This document shows positions 19,886 through 28,265 of a stretch of DNA of 29,789 nt, in pieces. The stretch comes from Moniliella sp. 'wahieum' (taxonomy: Eukaryota; Basidiomycota; Moniliellomycetes; Moniliellales; Moniliellaceae). The notes beneath the pieces were generated by a model, which searched no databases, was not told the DNA's origin, and saw nothing but the letters and a program-made list of their open reading frames with translations. The position numbers and the translations under genes are program-made. The first letter of the stretch is position 1. Each line of letters begins with the position of its first letter. The stretch is taken from positions 1 to 29,789 of the forward strand of contig RSEE01000180.1 of assembly GCA_003971905.1 (NCBI GenBank), in the 5' to 3' direction.

Positions 19886-21877
19886 ATGACCCCGCTCGAG
19901 CTGTCTGCCTTCTCTCGCCCCCGCCCGTCGGCCAGGTTGGCCCGCGCCTCGAACAGGCCCTGCCGCACATGGGCAAAGCCGGCAGCCTCCCCCGTCCTTG
20001 CCTTATCCCTCCAGCCCTACCGGCGCCTCCGGAGCTGTTGCGTCCCACTCCACTTCCTGCGCTAGCCCCGCTTCCGATGCCCCCCGGCCGATTTGCAATC
20101 TCTGCCACGCCGGCGCCATGCCACCGGCGCTATTCCTCGGACGCCTGGCGACGCAGCCGCCCCACTTGCCCCATCGCCACCGCTGCCAGGGTGGTACCTA
20201 TCACTATGCCCCCTCCTGTGCTGGGCAAGAGCGCGAATAAGAACGTCTTTACCACTTTTGGTGCACGGGCACCCAAAAGTCACCAAGTGAAGCATGCTCG
20301 CATGGCTAAAACCTTAACACCATCCTTTATTTCTCACCCTATCCCATGAAAATGCAGGCGCTCCCCTCTTCCCTCTATGCACCCACAACTGGGAAGCTAC
20401 CCTGATCTTTAGTCCAGCCTTCTGAGGCCGACGAGATGCAAGCCTGCTCAGTGCAACTGGACTATCTCGCCAGCATTGGTGGCACCCAGGTCATTGGCCC
20501 GTCCTCCACTTTTCCACGAGTGACAACTACTAACGCCTATCACTTCTGTGAGGCGGTACACATTACGGGCGACCGTGGCAAGACCTCCGATTGACATGCA
20601 ATGCTGGCCCATGACATGGTCACAACCAGAGGTAGTGATCAATGTCAGCGACACCGCTGCGGAGACATGCGTGCCCCGCGAGCATGCTTCAGGCCCGATC
20701 CTGCAGAGGTCCCATGCAGCCGGACGTCTTGGCTGTGTCAGAATCACACCGTGCTAGGGGCCCTTGCCCACTAGGCCCGTATGGGCACTATGGCGTGATT
20801 CCTATCAGTTGGGAGATCCTGTGCCCACCTCTCGACTGTGCCCCTTCCTGAGGAGGTCATATACCTCCTCTGCGTCCATAGATGTATGCAATCCATCGGC
20901 ACCCTTTCCCCCATCTCCGTCTCTGACAGGCTGGGTGTACTTGCGCGAGGTGTTATTTCTCTACAGCCACGACCGCTTTTTGCATCGTGTTTCACAGAGG
21001 CTTCCACACTGGGCCGTTTTATCAAGCAATGGCCTCCATGGCCGTGGGCTCCCACTGGGGCACACCCAGTCCATCATGAAGCAACTCGTTCTCTTTCTCG
21101 CCCCCCTTCATGACCAGGGCATCGTCCATTGCAACCTCACTGGCGAGCACATCCGGTTGGACAGCACCCCTCTTCGATCTAATTCCCGATAACCCTTCCA
21201 AGAACGGCGAGGTGATGATTCCCTTCCTTTACTCGACGATGGTCCATGTCGGGTGCGAGCCACGTCCGCATGCGTCCCAGCACCAGCCGAGTGCGCTTCC
21301 CAAGGCCTACCGTCGTCCACCCGAGGCGCTGCTTGGCACCCACGCCTGGTCAGCTCCCTCGACCTGTGGGCAGCTGGGTGTGTGGTTCTGTAGCTTATGA
21401 CGGGCAAGCTGTCATTTGGACCCCATGAGCCTGATGGCTGGCCACGCAGCAGGCGTACAACGGCAGTACGAGGCGAGAAACAGGCCTTTGAGGCCAGCGA
21501 CACGCCCCTCTTGGCCCAGCTGCAGAGCGCGCTGGATGTCATGCCCAACAGCTTGCTGGCCCAAATTCCATCCGACAAACGTTAGCAGCTCTTCTTCCCC
21601 GATGGCACTCTGCGCACCAACAAGCCGATCCCCTCCACCTCACTTTCTCGGTGCCATCAGCACACCACCAGAAGCGAAGTACATGAGCTATACGACGTTT
21701 GCTTCCGGGATGTTTCGATCAACTTCTCGAGCCTAACCCCAGCCTGCGCATCTCGGCTCAGAAAAGGCCTTGCAGCACCGCTTACTTGCCCACCACACAA
21801 CACGGACTACCCACACATTCACCTGCCGCAGTAACCACCACACCTCCGGACTATACCTCTACTTGAACTTTTTTTGA
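19886..21877 (+). CDS. SRPK-like protein kinase with altered catalytic loop
   Basis: The ATG at 19886 opens MTPLELSAFSRPRPSARLAR, Arg/Ser/Ala-rich and presequence-like; its link to the kinase domain is inferred. From about 20550, GRYTLRA, WLAHDMVTT and EVVINVSD form the N-lobe, with Asn (20641) where the VAIK Lys belongs. Further on are SIMKQLVLFLAPLHDQGIVH, then CNLTGEHI in place of HRDLKPxN, then YRRPPEALLGTHAW (APE region) and LDLWAAGCVVL-LMTGKLSFGP (subdomain IX). After that come LLAQLQSALDVMPNSLLAQI and FFPDGTLRTNKP, like the SRPK segment LGPxP...FFNRxGxLR. Last is LEPNPSLRISAQKALQHRLL (assembled across one shift; subdomain XI). The stop fitting this frame is TGA at 21875. Many indels occur. 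SRPK-like family membership is fairly clear; an active kinase is doubtful. Confidence 0.72.
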
Positions 21878-22235
21878 TTTGTATCCGGTGATGGAGAGCT
21901 AGCTCCAAAAAGAAGCATACATTCTCTTCCTCGTCACCTTTCTCCCCCCTCTTCTCCTTCCCTTAGTCGCTGGCACCAAAAACGAGACGATTATAGCCCC
22001 ACGATTCCAGCTCCTGCATCCCTGTTGTGGCCGTCATTTTCACACATGATTTGTAGATATATCTCCCCTGCCATCGATGGGGTTTATATATTTGGGCAAA
22101 ACCACAAAGACGCTCGGGAGAGTGAAGCACGACGTTTGGTGAATGCGAGGGGGGCCATTTTCTGGTCGCATGCTAAGCAAGTGTCAAAGATCAATTTTGG
22201 GTTTTGGTATAGCATGCTGGAGGAAGGATATGGAT

Positions 22236-22240
22236 AAAAA
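22236..22240 (-). terminator. Pol III terminator of tRNA-Val
   Basis: On the minus strand TTTTT follows directly after the discriminator base of the tRNA, the standard RNA polymerase III stop signal. Confidence 0.8.
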
Positions 22241-22334
22241 TGACTTCGCCCGGCTCGAACCGGGGACCTTATCCGTTATCAAGCGCACTGTGCCCTTGTT
22301 AATATACGTGATAAACCAACTACACCACGATGCC
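22241..22334 (-). tRNA. tRNA-Val(AAC) with intron
   Basis: Read on the minus strand, the acceptor GGCATCG pairs with CGAAGTC (one mismatch, discriminator A). The A box is TGGTGTAGTTGG and the B box GGTTCGAGCC. The D arm (GTGTAGTTGGTTTATCAC) and T arm match the fungal/eukaryotic tRNA-Val pattern. The anticodon loop TTAACA gives AAC, followed by a 21-nt intron (AGGGCACAGTGCGCTTGATAA) and then C plus GGATA. The 5' anticodon strand reads only TATA, where TATCC is needed to pair with GGATA. One base is extra in the D loop and one C is missing in the T arm. These look like the same small indels seen in the coding genes. Confidence 0.8.
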
Positions 22335-23307
22335 ATGTGTTGGTCCTTTTGGGCCGCTTCTTCCAGCAGCATATATCCTCGCCATGAGCTTCTTTCTGTG
22401 CTGGTGCCCCTTCTGCTGCTTCGGAACGCTATCAGTGACAATAGAGCCATTCCTGCTCAAGTTGAAGTAGCAGCGAGTACTGGCGAGTGGATAGGAGGGG
22501 GCTCTTCCTTGCTGTTGGCTCCGCACGGGGTACGGGAAGGGGGAAGGGACTGCGGCAGATGGACGAGCGGACCGCACTACCGTTTCCCGTCATTTCGCCT
22601 ATTGGGGGGAAAGACCGGTGATGTCCTTCAAAGAAGAATGTTGTGGCTCAGTGGGAGCGAGATGCGTGCTGAAGGGGGCGAATCGGCAGGGGAAATCTGG
22701 TTGTCGTCTGCGTCGGCATATATGGTCCATCAATACCGTCTGCCCACTCTCACGGGACGAAATCTGCTTTATCTATACAGCATCTGCTCTTGCCTTGGCC
22801 GCCTCCGTGCCTACGGTTTTGCGCTATGATAGACGAAGTAGGGCCCCAGTCGGACAGACTTGCGGTGACGCTGTGCGTGTCTTCCCCTGGGTGCTCCGTG
22901 GAGGCCTGAAAACTGGGCGGATCCTTTGGGTATGGGTAGCATCTTCCGACCGGGTGGGGGAGCGTAGAAGAATACTCAAGCCACAATAAGACGCATCCTT
23001 GTCTTGGTCCGTCTGAAATTGGGGGCCCGACGTAGGCGGGTCAAATTCGACTTGGCGTTCACAGCATGGATTGATGCTGAACAAAGTCAAGGGACTGTCT
23101 TAGTATGTGTCGCATGGCGTGTTGAGCATCCAGCACCTCCTTGTCGGTGACGTGGGAACTGGAGGGGGGCATGGGGGAGGACCTCGTGTTGTCCCCTTTA
23201 CCAGTTCTCCGTATCAGCGCGTTGGTGGCCACGCATGGCCACCCAATTGTGAGTATTTTCCTTTGCGACATTAGTCCCCCCGTGCCAGTTTACCGTACCT
23301 TTGTAGG

Positions 23308-23878
23308 TTGCCCATGCGGCAACCGCCCCCTTGTTTTCCTTGTCCCCCGTTCTTCCTCTGTTGCGCTGTTTCCCTTTTAATCCTGTCTGTTAGCAATGGT
23401 TCGTGGTTTCCCCCCAGGCCCATGGCGTCTGCCCTACTCTCCTCGTCAATTGTGATCAACCCAGTACTGCAGGTTACTCCTGCTATTAGTTTCTCCTCCA
23501 GCTCCGTCTTCAATTCTCCGTTCCTCAGTCCACCCAGTCCGCATGCGTCTCCCACGTGCCACGTCGAAGTCCAGCTCAGTTCAGCCGCCGCCCCGCCCCG
23601 CCCCCAGTCTCTTAGTCCAGCCCCAGTCCAGCAGTGTGAGTCCTCCGCTGTGCCTCCTCCAAGTCCCTGAGCCGAAGGCTTCAGACACGGTACTGCCGCT
23701 GAAGTCGATGTTACGCATCAGCCGTATTGCCACACTTGCAACTGCAGTCGCCTCTGCATACGCAGAGAGGCCTCTCGCTCTCGGGCCCGCCAATCAGCCC
23801 AAGCGCGTAACTACAGTGAGTCGACCTCAGGATCTCCAAGGGATTGTACCCTTAAACTCCCTGGGGCAGGCCCTCTAG
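23308..23878 (+). CDS. Weak candidate: Ser/Pro-rich hypothetical protein
   Basis: Two overlapping frames are open across this region. The first (ATG 23308) is Ser/Pro-rich (MASALLSSSIVINPVLQVTP, AISFSSSSVFNSPFLSPPSP). The second ends MLRISRIATLATAVASAYAE, RPLALGPANQPKRVTTVSRP and a stop at 23876-23878; taken from its internal Met at 23711 it resembles a signal peptide or presequence. One indel would join them. Low-complexity composition alone could keep such frames open, so this may not be a gene. Confidence 0.22.
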
Positions 23879-24052
23879 CAACCCGCCCGTGACAGAACAG
23901 GGCTTCCTTTTCGCAGCAATATTCTCTAACCTCAGCCTCAGCGCTCATCCCGAGCCAAAATTGCTGTCGTTCTCTCCACCTTTGAGAAGGGCAATCAGAA
24001 TCCTCGATCAGGCCTCAGGTTATTCAGGACTCACTGAGACCATTGAGTAACA

Positions 24053-24136
24053 ATGAAGTTGCTCATGAAGCTCTTGAAGCTCTGAAGCTCCTTGAAGCTG
24101 AAGCTTGTGAAGCTCTTGAAGCTTGAAGCTTGAAGC
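24053..24136. repeat. GAAGCTCTT/GAAGCTTGA tandem repeat
   Basis: Roughly eight imperfect copies of a 7-12 bp unit centred on (T)GAAGCT(C/T) run through this block, ending TTGAAGCTTGAAGCTTGAAG. It is the largest copy of the repeat family also found at 3923-3960 and 5020-5096. Confidence 0.9.
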
Positions 24137-24451
24137 GCACTGAGTAACAAGTTTGAGTTAGGCGACGCTACAACACGCAAGCAGGAGTCCGTCACAGAGT
24201 CACATGCCATGATATGTGTTAAACGAGAGCCCACGGATGGCATAGTCACACATCGTATGCATCATGCATCTGCATCTGGTATTTCCACGGGTGTTCTCGC
24301 GTGCCCCATACACCACAGCCTCCTTTCGGCGGGTCACATTTTCACAACGTTGCGATACGTGGAGGCTATAGTATGGGTGAGTGGTTTGTTATCCTCTTCG
24401 TGTATCAACTAGGCAGCATCAATCATCCGATTCTCTTCGGACTATGGGGCA

Positions 24452-24474
24452 GCGATGCATGATGCATGATGATA
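24452..24474. repeat. GATGCATGATGCATGATG repeat
   Basis: Three overlapping GATGCAT units, reading the complement of the CATCATGCAT copies at 12831 and 24254. Confidence 0.8.
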
Positions 24475-24654
24475 TTGCATTTTGACTTCGTACTTGGCAC
24501 TTTGCGCTGATTAATGATTGCGCGTATTGCTCTCTGCCACCAGCAAAACTCTCTCCCTTTCAGTTTCCTCGCAAGTCTTGTTTTGCACGCTGTGCTAGAT
24601 GCCACACACGGCACGGCCACCAGCGTCTCGTTGAATGTCAGACCAGACTTGAGG

Positions 24655-24678
24655 CCGGCCTAAGGCCTAAGGCCTAAG
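24655..24678. repeat. TAAGGCC tandem repeat
   Basis: GGCCGGCCTAAGGCCTAAGG and one more CCTAAGG unit make three direct copies of CCTAAGG next to a GGCCGGCC palindrome. Confidence 0.9.
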
Positions 24679-25544
24679 GTCGGTTGTGATCGCATGAGTA
24701 AGGATGAGTGAGTTGCAGCGAAGTGGACGCGTTGGTGTTGTGGTCGCGACCCAGGAGGGGAAGGACAGCAAGGGGGGCAGCAGGCCACAAGAAAAACTGG
24801 AACGTGCTATTCCCCGCGCCTGCGGCTGCCGGCGCTCGGCGGGCAGTGTGGAAGGGTTGATCGTCCGGCAGGTGCGACATGTGACATCCATTGCACCCTG
24901 TCGATCCTCCCCCTTGCTGCGCTCGCACTCGCTGGGGCTCCGGAACACTGGCATGCCGAGCTGTGGAATGCGGGGTTGACTGGCGGGGGGCGGTGAGCCC
25001 CACACACTGGCCGTTTGCGGCACCTCTGCGACGCGGGTAAGGCCTACGGCGGCTCAGAAGCGCTGAGCAGCTCAGGTTTGTAGTGGGCTAGGCGCTACCG
25101 TTTGCCTGGACGTGCTACGGACGTTCAGCTTATAGCGCGGCTGAGCTCAGCCTGAGCACGCAGCAGGCCGCCGCACGGGGTAGCTGCTGCTGCGGAATGG
25201 CGGGGGGTATAGAGATGGATGTCCATTGGGCACACAACCCCCGTGCCAACCTCCCTGCGCACCCAATCACAGCCAGCATTTGCGGTTGCGGCAGCTGTGG
25301 GGCTACAGAGACCAACTGGCAGCCGGGAATGCAGACAGCCTGTACCCAGACAGTAGTGGCACCATGCATGCATGATGCACCACGGACGATCGATGATCCA
25401 GTGGGCCACATGTCAGATGTCACAGGCCATACAGCACCCCCCCGTTCCAGCCTGCAGCTCTTGGCCCCGCTCTCTCCCCTTCTTTTCTTTTCTTCTCTTC
25501 CACCACCACCCCCATCGTCCCCTCCCCCCGCTCGCACACCTCGC

Positions 25545-25550
25545 TATAAG
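25545..25550 (+). promoter_or_regulatory. TATA-like element of the GH128 gene
   Basis: CGCTATAAGAG lies about 75 bp upstream of the ATG at 25622, after a C-rich tract and followed by a pyrimidine-rich leader ending TCTCCAATG. Confidence 0.6.
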
Positions 25551-25621
25551 AGACGTGCTCCTTTTCCCGTCTGTCTCCAACACACACCATCTTTTAACAA
25601 CCTTCTTTTCTCCAATCTCCA

Positions 25622-26936
25622 ATGAAGCTTGGTGCCCTCAGCGTTGCAGCTGCCGCTGCCACCCTGGTTGTGGCTGGCGGCGTGCGTGATGCCAAGCGGG
25701 CATGCGCCGCCACCATGGCATGGTCAAGCAAGTCCGCTCGAGTTCTTCCGACTCGTCCGATTCCGGCTCTTACTCTATTCTGGCTTACTCCGACTCCATC
25801 CGCTCTTCCTCCGGATGACTACTGTGCCTAAGAACGGTCTGGCCTGGCCCAACGGCCCTTGGCTCAACATCCAGCAGTACAAGAAGACCATGGGCTGGAT
25901 GTACTCATGGGACGCCACACCCGCCACGGGCCAGCCCAGCGGCGAACTTTGTTCCTGAGTCGATTCAGTTCTACCCTATGCTCTGGGGAGGCTCATCAGA
26001 CCGAATTGCCAACTGGAAGAAGCACGTGCTGAACAACCGCAATGCGTCTCAGAACAGTGCCAAGGTAGCCATGGGCCCCAACGAGGTGAACCAGCAGGGC
26101 CAATCCGACATGAGCGTTCCGGATGCTTGCGACCTAATGCGTCAGTACATTGTGCCCCTGCACGACCAGGATGGCTGGACCATCATCGGCCCCTCTACGA
26201 ATGGCGCCCCCAATGGAATTGACTGGATGAAGGAATTCCAGACCGAGTGTGCTGACGTTGGAACAAGGTACGCCTTCTTCTAGCCTTGAAATACACTTAT
26301 TGCCGTTGAGTTTGACACTGACTTGAATGCCCCCTTCTCAGATTTCTTCTGATTCGCTCCACTACTACGGTACGGATCCGGAGAAGGCCATGAATACTTC
26401 AAGCTGTGGCACCACACTTCGGTAAGCCCGTTTACATTACCGAGACGGCCTGCATGAATTACGACGACGGTCGGCGCCTAGCCTCAGACGCGTACAACTA
26501 CGTTGAGAAAGTTAACCAGTTTGCCCAACAGACCGATTGGGTCAAGGGTATTGCATTCTACGGAACTATGAGAACCTCAACATCAACCATGTCAACCGTC
26601 TCTCTACCAACAACGGAAGCCCCACCGACCTATTCAACTTTTGGATCGCCCACACCCATCAACAGCAACGTCGTGAACAAGGGTTCCGCCCTGTCGTACG
26701 CCGCCCCTCTTACATCTGCTCTCTGCGCTGGACGCCGACTCTCTTTTCTTTCTTATTGTCGCCTGCCCCCCGCGTTTTTCAGAGAGAGGCGCATCGGATC
26801 TCAGGCTGATGGATCTCATATTTTCCTTTTAGTATCTGTTGCTGTAACTATCATTGGGCAGGCTGTACTCAAATATGTTGTTCACCGTCGTCCCGTAAGA
26901 GCTTCTTACCAAAAAACATCTGCTAGGTTTTAGCAT
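25622..26936 (+). CDS. Secreted GH128 endo-beta-1,3-glucanase (Asl1-like)
   Basis: This is a glycoside hydrolase of family GH128 (fungal Asl1-like catalytic core), which cleaves beta-1,3-glucan, probably in the fungus's own cell wall. ATG at 25622 begins a clear signal peptide (MKLGALSVAAAAATLVVAGG). After a shift come VPKNGLAWPNGPWLNIQQYK, GWMYSWDATP and FYPMLWGG (the family FVPMLWG motif). GPNEVNQQGQSDMS carries the presumed acid/base Glu at 26083-26085, then GPSTNGAPNGIDWMKEFQTE, HYYGTDPEKA after an intron, and KPVYITETACMNYDD with the presumed nucleophile Glu at 26442-26444. AFYGTM and LFNFWIA follow. At least four indels are present. The end is unclear: one frame stops at 26807-26809 and another at 26931-26933, with a hydrophobic stretch (IFLLVSVAVTIIGQAVL) that may be non-coding or a membrane anchor. 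Intergenic context is simple; no cluster. Confidence 0.88.
26268..26341 (+). other. Intron in the GH128 gene (74 nt)
   Basis: GTACGC at 26268 and TTCTCAG ending at 26341 flank 74 nt, with a CACTGACTTG branch-like site. Splicing leads into ISSDSLHYYGTD, the conserved strand before the nucleophile region. A one-base indel upstream is needed to keep the frame. Confidence 0.8.
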
Positions 26937-27052
26937 TACTTCTTTTTTTTGCTGTGGCAATAGAAAAAAGAGAGGCACAAGAAGGGGAGTTGCGCGCTCT
27001 ATATGAACTTGCGGGAAACGCAACAGGAACCGTATCTCCAACTTCACGTAAT

Positions 27053-27133
27053 GGCCTCTTGGCGCAGCGGTAGCGCGTGAGATTCCAGTAACAGGTATCC
27101 TCAAGGTCATCCGTTCAAATCGGGTAGGGGTCA
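27053..27133 (+). tRNA. tRNA-Trp(CCA) with intron
   Basis: The acceptor GGCCTCT pairs with AGGGGTC (two G-T pairs), discriminator A. The D arm is GCGCAGCGGTAGCGC. The anticodon loop TTCCAG gives CCA for tryptophan and is followed by about 10 nt of intron (TAACAGGTA) before (T)CCTCA closes the stem with TGAGA, one base off perfect. The T arm is ATCCG-TTCAAAT-CGGGT. The overall pattern matches eukaryotic tRNA-Trp (TGGCGCA...GGTAGCGCGT...TCCAG). Confidence 0.92.
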
Positions 27134-27135
27134 TC

Positions 27136-27142
27136 TTTTTTT
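27136..27142 (+). terminator. Pol III terminator of tRNA-Trp
   Basis: A run of seven T begins three bases after the tRNA 3' end, the usual RNA polymerase III termination signal. Confidence 0.85.
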
Positions 27143-27819
27143 CGTTCATCGATGACTTAAGCCTGATGACAACTATAGCTGGAATCGTATGCATCTCGTG
27201 CGCCACTGCTACGCCAAGACGAGCCCGCCAACTGTACAACGTCTGGAAAATCCACACATATAGGGCCCTCCCATGCGGAGACAAGGCAATACTTCTAGCT
27301 CACATGCACAGTGAGCACCTAATGTCGATCTGTGGGATTCAGATATTCAGTACTCGCAACATCATGCATCACTGTACTCAGTCAGGGGGGGTGAGATGAT
27401 CATCGTCATCATCTGCATCATCGGCAGGTGGAACCCGAAAACCTACTATCGAGATGGTCTCCATGGCTGCCGGCCATGTTGTGGATCAAACGATGGGAGA
27501 ATTGGATGCGGGACTGGGAACCGAGGCGATGCAAGCCCCTCCTGGACGGAGATGCCGGAGGGCATGCTACGCAAACGCCCCTACTGTGGCCAGGGGTCAG
27601 GGGTCAGGATGCAGCACGGGGGGAGTGCTACGGCCCCCCTGCGCGTTTCTGCTTGGCACGGACCACACCGCCGCAAGCAATCTTCAGCCATACCAGGGTC
27701 GTGTGTGGGTGGGCAGCATCGCCCCCCCCCCCCTCGCCTCCTGGCCTCAGGCCCCTCGTCCCGTAGCTGCCCGCCCCCAGAGATAGCCCCCGTGCGTTTT
27801 TGCTCTCTGTGGTTTTTGT

Positions 27820-27830
27820 GTTTATATAAA
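27820..27830 (+). promoter_or_regulatory. TATA box of the PEPCK gene
   Basis: GTTTATATAAAACCC is a near-consensus TATA box, followed by a CT-rich initiator region. It lies about 440 bp upstream of the ATG, which fits a leader containing an intron. Confidence 0.6.
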
Positions 27831-27953
27831 ACCCGCCTTTCTCCACACCTACCCCGCCGTCTCTTCTTCCCTCATCGCCATCCCGGGAGTGCCTTGCCAT
27901 CCACCGCTTCCACCTCTTCTCCATCCGCATCCTTCTTGTGCCCGTCGCTCTTG

Positions 27954-28252
27954 GTGAGTCCTGCCCCGATGACGACAGCGCTGTTAGTGTAAACAAAAAG
28001 GGGTTTACATAACATCAAACTTGGTGGCACGTTTACCCCCAACGACCGCCTGCTCCCCCAACGGTGCGGCTGCGTGCTGCCCCGGCTGTGCGGCGCAGAG
28101 ATAGCTCTCTTTGCCCCACCACGATATGATCCAGTGGACTAACTCCCTCTTGTCTCCTTTTCTCGTTGCTCTACGGGTCTGCGCCGATGTTGCTACTCGT
28201 CCTTCTCGCCCGTCCCTCGCATCCCTCGTAACCCTCGTATCCCACCGCGCAG
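27954..28252 (+). other. Candidate 5' untranslated intron of PEPCK
   Basis: A strong GTGAGT donor at 27954 and a CACCGCGCAG acceptor ending at 28252 would remove 299 nt between the TATA box and the ATG. It is longer than the coding introns here, as 5' untranslated introns often are. There is no transcript evidence. Confidence 0.4.
27988..28009. promoter_or_regulatory. Inverted TGTAAAC / GTTTACA pair
   Basis: TGTAAAC (27988-27994) and its exact reverse complement GTTTACA (28003-28009) are separated by 8 bp. GTAAACA is the core recognised by forkhead transcription factors, so this is a candidate paired forkhead site in the PEPCK leader or first intron. Confidence 0.45.
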
Positions 28253-28265
28253 TCTACTGTCCACC

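Larger units (their letters stand above)
22340..25540. other. Long interval without a recognised gene
   Basis: About 3.2 kb follows the tRNA. Frames of 60-120 codons occur on both strands (for example 22618-22989, 24667-25023 minus, 25197-25625), but I recognise no family in them. The best coding candidate is 23400-23880 (listed separately). Repeats are at 24053-24136 (AGCTTGA), 24254-24276 and 24452-24474 (ATGCAT), 24655-24678 (TAAGGCC) and 25362-25380 (ATGCAT). The right end is C-rich and TATA-bearing, forming the promoter of the glucanase. Confidence 0.5.
27143..28265. other. Intergenic region and PEPCK promoter/leader
   Basis: No gene is recognised between tRNA-Trp and PEPCK. ATGCAT and CATCATC words lie at about 27361-27425. 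Several frames over 27396-27996 are open on both strands because the DNA is C-rich and G-rich. A TATA box, a candidate 5' untranslated intron and an inverted repeat are described separately. Confidence 0.5.

Noticed and set aside
22618..22989. Hypothetical 123-codon gene
   Set aside because: Competing frames on both strands, no promoter-like context and no recognisable motif.
24667..25023. Minus-strand 118-codon gene
   Set aside because: Two overlapping minus frames and one plus frame are all open, typical of GC-rich DNA; no domain visible.
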